The position numbers were made by a program, and so were the translations under genes. Below the pieces are notes generated by a model, which saw nothing but the letters and a program-made list of their open reading frames with translations, did no database searches and had not been told where the DNA came from. This document shows positions 1-4,401 of a stretch of DNA of 5,000 bases, piece after piece (within the stretch, counting starts at the first letter, position 1; each line of letters begins with the position of its first letter). The DNA is taken from positions 1 to 5,000 of the forward strand of contig JAMCRS010000235.1 of NCBI GenBank assembly GCA_023380675.1. Reading direction: 5' to 3'. Origin of the DNA: Chloroflexota bacterium. Its GTDB lineage: Bacteria; Chloroflexota; Anaerolineae; UBA4142.

Positions 1-6
1 AACGGC

Positions 7-34
7 CGCCGGGGGCGCAACTGCCCGGCGCCCC
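7..34. other. GC-rich competing hairpins at left edge
   Basis: Two mutually exclusive perfect 7-bp stems can form. CGCCGGG (7-13) pairs with CCCGGCG (24-30), and GGGGCGC (12-18) pairs with GCGCCCC (28-34). No T-run follows, so this is not a standard intrinsic terminator. It may be the end of an upstream transcript or simply a by-product of high GC. Positions 35-130 show nothing else I can support, and no clear promoter for the next gene is visible. Confidence 0.25.
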
Positions 35-130
35 TAGTCCCGGGCACATCTACGCGCGGTCCGATGATGGAACGCCGGATCGTGGTTGCGATCACATCGC
101 GCGGGCGCACGCTGGCCGACGGCGGATGCG

Positions 131-136
131 AGGAGA
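131..136 (+). promoter_or_regulatory. Ribosome binding site deciding the start at 143
   Basis: AGGAGA lies 6 nt before the ATG at 143. The reading frame is also open upstream from an ATG at 86, but that start has no comparable Shine-Dalgarno sequence. It would also add 19 arginine- and alanine-rich residues ahead of the first beta strand. The site therefore favours the shorter protein. Confidence 0.7.
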
Positions 137-142
137 GTCAAC

Positions 143-559
143 ATGGACAGTCCATTGCAGGGAGAGTCATCGCGGCCCTTGAGTATTGCCGTCGTCCACG
201 CGCACCGGCTCACGCGTGACGTCATTGCCAAAACGCTGGCGAGCAAACTCTCCGCCGACGCGGTCACATTTGGATGCCTGGAGGACCTGCTGCGTTCTTC
301 GATGCGCTACGACGTCTTCGTCGTCTTTAGCGAATTCGGGCCGGGCAAGATGGAGCAGGCGTACGGCTGCAAGTGGATTCGCGACCTCAAACCGCAGGCG
401 CACGTTTTCGCGATGCTGCAGCGTCGTCACTTTGAGCGGCGCGGTACCCCTTCGAGCTCTGATCGCACGATCTTCTGCATCGCGGACGATCTGAACGGGC
501 TGGCGCTCCAGATCAAGCGGCGCGTTGAAGAGACGGCGGCGCAGCGCAGCTCCGCGTAA
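143..559 (+). CDS. Stand-alone degenerate receiver-like (CheY-like) protein
   Basis: A 138-residue protein. The layout follows a response-regulator receiver domain: a first strand and helix (IAVVHAHRLTRDVIAKTL, about residues 14-31), a central strand YDVFVVFSEFGPGKME (about 54-69), a following helix ending WIRDLKPQAHVFAML (the region of helix 3 and strand 4), and a last strand and helix IFCIADDLNGLALQIKRRV. In true receivers the first strand ends in an acidic pair and the central strand carries the phosphorylated Asp. Here those places read HAH and FSE, so it should not be phosphorylated in the usual way. No output domain follows. It ends 12 nt before the promoter of the next operon and no terminator is visible between them. 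Its role is unknown; it could be a phosphorylation-independent partner or decoy. The fold call is by pattern only, and a plain hypothetical protein is the alternative. Confidence 0.6.
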   Translation: MDSPLQGESSRPLSIAVVHAHRLTRDVIAKTLASKLSADAVTFGCLEDLLRSSMRYDVFVVFSEFGPGKMEQAYGCKWIRDLKPQAHVFAMLQRRHFERRGTPSSSDRTIFCIADDLNGLALQIKRRVEETAAQRSSA

Positions 560-571
560 GGACGCCGGTAT

Positions 572-586
572 TTGACTTTTCGTCAA
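572..586. promoter_or_regulatory. Inverted repeat over the -35 box, candidate operator
   Basis: TTGAC (572-576) and GTCAA (582-586) form a perfect 5-bp inverted repeat with a 5-bp spacer, TTTTC. It covers the -35 hexamer and the start of the spacer, where a dimeric repressor would block RNA polymerase. The half-sites are short and a chance match cannot be excluded. No regulator gene is identifiable next to it. Confidence 0.35.
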
Positions 587-599
587 CCGAGCATATACT
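572..599 (+). promoter_or_regulatory. Sigma70-type promoter of the three-gene operon
   Basis: The -35 box TTGACT (572-577) and -10 box TATACT (594-599) each match the consensus at five of six positions and are separated by 16 bp. Transcription would start near 605-607. The site sits between the stop of the receiver-like gene (559) and the metallophosphoesterase gene, the right place to drive the downstream operon. The -35 box overlaps an inverted repeat listed separately. Confidence 0.7.
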
Positions 600-617
600 G
601 AGCTTTGCAATGCAGCG

Positions 618-647
618 CGCCCTGACTCCGTTCGGCCGGTCAGGGCG
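618..647 (+). other. Leader stem-loop before the metallophosphoesterase start
   Basis: CGCCCTGAC (618-626) pairs perfectly with GTCAGGGCG (639-647) around a 12-nt loop, giving a GC-rich 9-bp stem. It lies inside the predicted 5' leader, about 12 nt after the presumed transcription start. No U-run follows, so it is not an intrinsic terminator. The 3' arm contains AGGG, the only Shine-Dalgarno-like bases for an ATG at 655, so folding could limit ribosome access if that start is used. It could alternatively stabilise the mRNA 5' end. Confidence 0.5.
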
Positions 648-669
648 ATTCCTTATGAGACGGGGGACG

Positions 670-1329
670 ATGCGAGTCCTTACGCTCAGCGATGTGGTCG
701 TCGATGCACTGAACAGCGCCGCGCTCGATCAGATTGCGCACGGCGTAGAAATGGTCTTGTCGTGCGGCGACCTGCCGGCCGACTATTTGGAATTTATCGT
801 TTCGACCCTGAACGTACCCCTGTTCTACGTGATGGGCAACCACGGCGGCAGCGGCGGCGAGCGGGCCTATCTGGATGGATGCGAAAACATCGACGCGCGC
901 ACGGTGGAATACAAGGGAGTGCTGCTCGCCGGGCTCGAAGGCTCGATGCGGTACAACGACCGGCCCCAATTCCAGTACAGCGAGAACCAAATGTGGATGC
1001 GGGCGGTCGGCCTGGTCCCGTCGCTGCTCGGCAACCGCTTGAGGTTCGGACGGTACCTGGACGTGCTCGTCACGCACGCGCCGCCGTATCACATTCACGA
1101 TGGTAAAGATCTTCCGCATCACGGTTTCAAATCGTTCCTGTGGCTGATCGATCATTATCAGCCCGGCTATCTCGTCCACGGACACGTGCACGTGTACGAC
1201 TCGCGCGAGGAAACCGTGACGCGGCGCGGCGCGACCACCGTCGTCAACGCCTACGGCTTTCGAGTGCTGGAGATCGAACCCGCCCCGAGACGCAAGCAAG
1301 AGGAGTATGCTCTACAACAGCCAAACTGA
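670..1329 (+). CDS. Calcineurin-like metallophosphoesterase family protein
   Basis: A predicted cytoplasmic phosphoesterase with no signal peptide; substrate unknown. From the ATG at 670 it has 219 residues and starts directly in the first strand, MRVLTLSD. Metal-site motifs follow in order: D8 (in SDVV), GD at 33-34 (CGDLP), GNH at 56-58, H136 (THAPP) and GHVH at 171-174. The first motif is normally DxH but here reads D-V-V, so one metal-binding His is absent; GNH is followed by G rather than D/E. The motif order and the segment LEFIVSTLNVPLFYVMGNH match a Chloroflexota subfamily I recall, in which the D-V-V form seems usual. In-frame ATGs at 610 and 655 are alternatives. The start at 670 is chosen because it begins the conserved fold, although its GGGGGA (662-667) is only 2 nt away. 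The 3' end overlaps the next gene by 23 nt, suggesting co-translation. Confidence 0.85.
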   Translation: MRVLTLSDVVVDALNSAALDQIAHGVEMVLSCGDLPADYLEFIVSTLNVPLFYVMGNHGGSGGERAYLDGCENIDARTVEYKGVLLAGLEGSMRYNDRPQFQYSENQMWMRAVGLVPSLLGNRLRFGRYLDVLVTHAPPYHIHDGKDLPHHGFKSFLWLIDHYQPGYLVHGHVHVYDSREETVTRRGATTVVNAYGFRVLEIEPAPRRKQEEYALQQPN

Positions 1330-2269
1330 ATCTGATTTCGACGCCGCGCGGTTCAAAGCGTTCTTGCGTGAGATCGCCGCCGCCGTCCAGCACCGCCCGA
1401 ACGAGCTGCTTTCCTACGACGCGGTCAAACAGTCGGTCGGCGTGATGGGAGAATCGTACCGGGGGATGCAGACAGTGCCGGTCGCGCAGATCGTCGGCAG
1501 CGCCACGCTGCGATACAACGATTTCGACGGCGCGTTCCTGCCCAGGCAGCGGCGCACCAAATCCCGATGGCGCAACGTCGACCGGGCGTACTACCAGAAT
1601 GTCGACCTGCCGCCGGTGGAGTTGTACAAGATCGGCGACGTGTATTTCGTGCGGGACGGGCATCACCGCGTGAGCGTGGCGCGCGAGCGGGGGCAGGAAT
1701 TCATCGACGCCCAGGTGATCGAGGTCCAGACGCGCGTTCCCTTGAGCCCGGATATCACCGCGGCCGACCTCGAGCTGGTGGGTGAGTACAGCCACTTTAT
1801 CGAGCACACCCACATCGACGCGGTGCGGCCGGACCACGACATCCGCTTTTCCGAGCCGGGGGGTTACACGCGCCTCATCGAGCACATCGCGGTCCACCGC
1901 TACTTTATGGGTTTGGAGCAGAAACGCCGGATTCACCGGGCGGAAGCGGTCGCGAGCTGGTACGACAACCTCTACCTGCCGACGGTCCGCGCGATCCGTG
2001 ACCATCGGATCCTGCGCGATTTTCCGGGTCGGACCGAAGCGGACCTGTATCTCTGGATCATGGACCACTTTTTCTACTTGAGCCAGCAGGCGAAGGAGGT
2101 CGCGCTGGAGGATGCGGCGGTGGATTTTGCCCGGCACTATAGCAATCGGCTCGACAAGCGCCTGCTGCGGACCATGCGTCAGGCGGTGACGGAGCTTTTG
2201 AACACGGACGATTTCGCGCCGGTGGAGGGGACGATGGCGAGCGAACCCCGGCACGGCAACGGAGGATAA
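1307..2269 (+). CDS. ParB/Srx-like domain protein of unknown function
   Basis: A 320-residue, apparently soluble protein. The core is a ParB/sulfiredoxin-like domain: VPVAQIVGS (about residues 57-65) resembles the first ParB strand, and PVELYKIGDVYFVRDGHHRV (about 102-122) carries the ParB-type signature, here DGHHR in place of GxHR. In this superfamily such residues bind nucleotide phosphates or DNA. An alpha-helical region follows with conserved-looking blocks, including IEHIAVHRYFMGLEQ (about 191-205), SWYDNLYLP and FPGRTEADLYLWIMDH. It resembles helical C-terminal domains of uncharacterised actinobacterial and Chloroflexota proteins (possibly DUF4032; I cannot confirm). No helix-turn-helix stands out, so it is probably not a classical chromosome-partitioning ParB. 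The start overlaps the preceding gene by 23 nt, and AGGAG lies only 1 nt before the ATG, which is too close for efficient independent initiation and hints at translational coupling. No in-frame upstream start was found. Confidence 0.75.
   Translation: MLYNSQTESDFDAARFKAFLREIAAAVQHRPNELLSYDAVKQSVGVMGESYRGMQTVPVAQIVGSATLRYNDFDGAFLPRQRRTKSRWRNVDRAYYQNVDLPPVELYKIGDVYFVRDGHHRVSVARERGQEFIDAQVIEVQTRVPLSPDITAADLELVGEYSHFIEHTHIDAVRPDHDIRFSEPGGYTRLIEHIAVHRYFMGLEQKRRIHRAEAVASWYDNLYLPTVRAIRDHRILRDFPGRTEADLYLWIMDHFFYLSQQAKEVALEDAAVDFARHYSNRLDKRLLRTMRQAVTELLNTDDFAPVEGTMASEPRHGNGG
2261..2265 (+). promoter_or_regulatory. Ribosome binding site of the SLOG-family gene
   Basis: GGAGG lies 8 nt before the ATG at 2274, inside the last codons of the preceding gene. 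This fixes the start of the third operon gene and supports continuous translation across the 4-nt intergenic gap. Confidence 0.7.
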
Positions 2270-2273
2270 GCGG

Positions 2274-2834
2274 ATGCCAGCCGGTGCTACGCGCACGATC
2301 GCAGTCTTTGGAGGCTCGCGCCCGCAGGCGGGAAGCGCGGACTATGAGGAGGCGTACACGGTCGGGTGCCTCCTCGCCCAGTCCGGCTATGCGGTGATGA
2401 ACGGCGGCTACGCCGGCACGATGGAGGCCTCGGCGCGCGGCGCACAGGAGCACGGGGGACGCGCCATCGGCGTCATCTCGAGCGAATTCGCCTGGCTCAA
2501 ACCGAACGGCTTTCTCGCCGAGACGTTGCAGAGCCCGGACCTGTTCGCCCGCATTCGCCAGATGCAGCAGACGGCCGACGGGTTCGTCGTCTTGCGCGGC
2601 AGTATGGGGACGCTCGCGGAATTGGCGTTGGTCTGGAATCTATCCAAGATCGATCAACGGCAGCGCAAGCCGATCGTCCTCCTGGGCGCGGCGTGGGCGC
2701 CGGTCCTCGACGCTTGGCGCCAGCATCTCGCCGTCACGGACGAGGAGACCGCTCTGCTCGACCTGGCCGCAACGCCGGAGGAGGCGGTCAAGATGTTATT
2801 GGAGAGGTTGGATGCAGTAAAGTTGGATGGTTGA
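2274..2834 (+). CDS. SLOG/LOG-family Rossmann nucleotide-binding protein
   Basis: A 186-residue, single-domain cytoplasmic protein close to the usual length of LOG proteins (about 180-200). It opens with a Rossmann strand and glycine loop, IAVFGGSRP (residues 9-17), continues with GYAVMNGGYAGTMEA (38-52), where LOG proteins have GGG-x-x-GLM, and reaches RIRQMQQTADGFVVLRGSMG (93-112) followed by TLAEL. Family knowledge: LOG enzymes cleave ribose-5-phosphate from cytokinin nucleotides using an Arg and the Glu of PGGxGTxxE; SLOG relatives bind nucleotide-like ligands. R93 and E116 align with those catalytic residues, but the motif reads R-G-S-M-G-T, with Pro and one Gly replaced. Phosphoribohydrolase activity is therefore possible, while ligand sensing is an equal alternative. 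It is the last gene of the operon, 4 nt after the ParB-like gene. Its 3' end is overlapped by the reading frame of the converging kinase pseudogene. Confidence 0.8.
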   Translation: MPAGATRTIAVFGGSRPQAGSADYEEAYTVGCLLAQSGYAVMNGGYAGTMEASARGAQEHGGRAIGVISSEFAWLKPNGFLAETLQSPDLFARIRQMQQTADGFVVLRGSMGTLAELALVWNLSKIDQRQRKPIVLLGAAWAPVLDAWRQHLAVTDEETALLDLAATPEEAVKMLLERLDAVKLDG

Positions 2835-3154
2835 GTAGTTACGTCGTCGGCTTGCGCCGCTAGGCTGATTGACTGGTCGATCGACACGGCTTGGCTCCCA
2901 AGATTGGTTTGGGGAAACCCGTTTGAGAGCATGGTTTGGCATCTCCCTTGGCATCGGCACTCGCACCGAAACGAGCGTTCCCTGATTCCTTCCCGTCTTG
3001 AGGTCCAGGTCGCCGCCCAAGATCCGGACGCGCTCGCGCATGCCGCGCAATCCAAATCCTTTGCCGCCCGAATCGGACCAATGAGGCGACAAATCGAGAC
3101 CGACGCCATTGTCTGCCACCTGCAACGTCAGAGACCCCGCGGCATTGGACAAGC

Positions 3155-3157
3155 GGG
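3155..3157 (-). other. Single-base frameshift in the HATPase domain
   Basis: On the minus strand the frame carrying the N-box reads HARASIVHV and then loses similarity. The frame one base over takes up RLSNAAGSLTLQVADNG, the expected continuation to the first G-box. Removing one C from the CCC run (GGG at 3155-3157 on the plus strand) joins them as VHVRLSNAAGSL. This indicates a one-base insertion in a homopolymer. Confidence 0.75.
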
Positions 3158-3624
3158 ACATGCACGATCGAGGCCCGTGCGTGCCGGACGACGTTGGTCA
3201 GAGCTTCTTGCACTACTCGGAACAGCACCATCTCCATGCCGGAGGGCAACTGGTCTGGCAGCACTTGTTTTTCCAGGTGCAGCGCAATGCCCGCCGGCTT
3301 GAGTCGTTTCTCTCCGTACCACGCCATCGCCGGCACCAAACCCATGTCGTCCAAAAGAGTGGGCCGCAAATCGCTGACCAGTCGCCGGATGTCTTCCCAC
3401 ATTCGTTTGGTGATACTCCGCGCGTTCGTCAAGGCTTGTGCCGTCTTTGCCGCGTTGGTCCCGAGCATCATGCGCGCCAGATCCAGTCCGACGATCAGCG
3501 CGGTCAGGCTCTGGCTCGTTTCGTCGTGCAGCTCGCGCGCGATGCGCATCCGTTCATCTTCCTGAGCGTTGATGGCGCGGTGCAACAGCTCGGCCCGCGC
3601 TCGCCCCTCCGCCTCCAACACCTC

Positions 3625-3630
3625 GAAACC
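3625..3630 (-). other. Frameshift or deletion joint after the kinase membrane segment
   Basis: The sensor frame reads through the membrane helix to GAAWF and then turns into glycine-rich sequence without kinase features. The next frame picks up FEVLEAEGRARAELLHRAIN leading into the H-box. Dropping one base from the TTT run (AAA at 3626-3628 on the plus strand) joins them. About 50 residues of HAMP or linker normally expected here are absent, so the break may be the scar of a larger deletion. Confidence 0.6.
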
Positions 3631-4102
3631 ATGCGGCCCCAAGCGCCAGCACGGCGACCAGTCCGAGCGCGAGCAGATTCGTCTCCAGGGCCTGGTCCGC
3701 TTCGGCAAAGGCTACGGCGGTGGGAATGCCGACGCTGACGTAGATGTCATTCCTGGGCACATCGCGCAAGCGGGTGAACGCGTAGAGGCGCGAGACGCCG
3801 TCTTCCCCGACGGCTTCCGTCGTTCCCTCGTTTTGCCGGCTGAGAATGACCTGCATGATGGGCGCTTCCCTCACCGATTGTCCAATCCATTTTTCAGGAT
3901 CCGGAAACCGCGCCAGAATTGTTCCGTTCCGGTCGTTCAGCGTGAACGTCGATCCGGGCGAAAGCAGCGATTGGGCCGCCTAGCCGAAGGCAAGCACTCC
4001 TCTGCCGCTGTAGGGTCCGATCCCGTACTCTCCGACGACGGCCGCGCGCGTTTCCAGTGCAGTGTTAAAGACCTAGTCCAAGGCCGGAGTTCGAGCAGTC
4101 AT

Positions 4103-4401
4103 GTCGGGCGTGTGATTCGGAGGAAAGGCGCCACAGCGACTCGAACTGCCTCTTCACCCAATCTTAACGCAAGTTTCACGCTCCCTTTGCTGACAATTTT
4201 CCAGTGCGTGGTATGCTAAGACTGCTCGCCCTTGGCGTTCGTGCGCGCCCTGAGGTTTCGCCGTAGCTTCGCCCGGACCGACCTTGGATCGCGACCGTTT
4301 CTTGGAGCTGCGCGCAGCCGGGGCTGGTTACGTCTGCGCGGCAGGCGACCACCCGAGCTCGATCGTGCTCGTAATCGCCGCCGGTCCGGTCGAGGGACGA
4401 A
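4103..4401. other. Intergenic region upstream of the 7TM kinase gene
   Basis: About 300 bp between the 5' end of the minus-strand kinase pseudogene and the plus-strand 7TM kinase. The pseudogene side (4103-4185) has no readable kinase sequence and probably reflects loss of its N-terminal part. From 4190 on, a candidate promoter is followed by a leader of about 180 nt. A perfect 12-bp palindrome, GCTGCGCGCAGC, lies at 4307-4318. I recognise no tRNA, small RNA or riboswitch. Confidence 0.5.
4190..4217 (+). promoter_or_regulatory. Candidate extended -10 promoter for the 7TM kinase
   Basis: The -35 CTGACA (4190-4195) matches TTGACA at five of six positions. A 16-bp spacer ends in TGG, and the -10 is TATGCT (4212-4217), four of six matches. 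The TG one base before the -10 box makes it an extended -10 element. Transcription would begin near 4224, giving a long leader before the ATG at 4402. The local AT-rich dip in a GC-rich region supports it. Confidence 0.45.

Larger units (their letters stand above)
2796..4102 (-). pseudogene. Decayed dCache / HisKA_3 sensor histidine kinase
   Basis: A two-component sensor kinase recognisable in pieces. From the 5' side the first frame gives VFNTALETRAAVVGEYGIGP, then LAFG, then SPGSTFTLNDRNGTILARFP and RNDIYVSVGIPTAVAFAEAD, all typical of the second half of a dCache sensor. A membrane segment NLLALGLVAVLALGAAWF follows (3679-3626). A second frame carries EDERMRIARELHDETSQSLT with the phospho-accepting His at 3526-3528, and the N-box VVQEALTNVVRHA (about 3216-3178). 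A third frame carries DNGVG (3113-3099) and GKGFGLRGM (3065-3039), the HATPase G-boxes, ending near VSVRVPMP (2949). Breaks are TAG at 4073-4075, TAG at 3980-3982 (with a probable deletion), a frameshift near 3625-3630 and another at 3155-3157. The first membrane segment, the first half of the sensor and HAMP are missing. A 50-residue tail without recognisable motifs runs into the SLOG gene. The double stops argue against simple sequencing error. Confidence 0.8.

Noticed and set aside
640..1299. 219-codon minus-strand open frame opposite the metallophosphoesterase
   Set aside because: The plus strand carries ordered catalytic motifs. The minus-strand product has no domain cues and lies within the real gene.
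1244..2296. 350-codon open frame on the minus strand opposite the ParB-like gene
   Set aside because: It is a high-GC mirror of a well-supported plus-strand gene. Its translation is rich in Arg, Val and His without motifs, and it spans three real genes' boundaries.
2876..2885. 10-bp palindrome GTCGATCGAC as an operator or attachment site
   Set aside because: There is no promoter or integrase gene nearby, and short palindromes of this kind are expected by chance in GC-rich DNA.
2906..2919. Hairpin GGTTT-GGGG-AAACC as a terminator between the converging genes
   Set aside because: The stem is only 5 bp and weak, and it is not followed by a T-run in either direction. It also falls inside the pseudogene's tail frame.
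3109..3738. Plus-strand open frames (also 3569-4219 and 2904-3302) across the kinase region
   Set aside because: The minus strand reads clear kinase motifs in this region. These plus-strand products are Arg/Pro/Ser-rich shadows kept open by GC bias.
4214..4267. Short ATG frame of 17 codons (MLRLLALGV...) as a leader peptide
   Set aside because: Its ATG lies inside the predicted -10 box, so the transcript would start after it, and no ribosome binding site precedes it.
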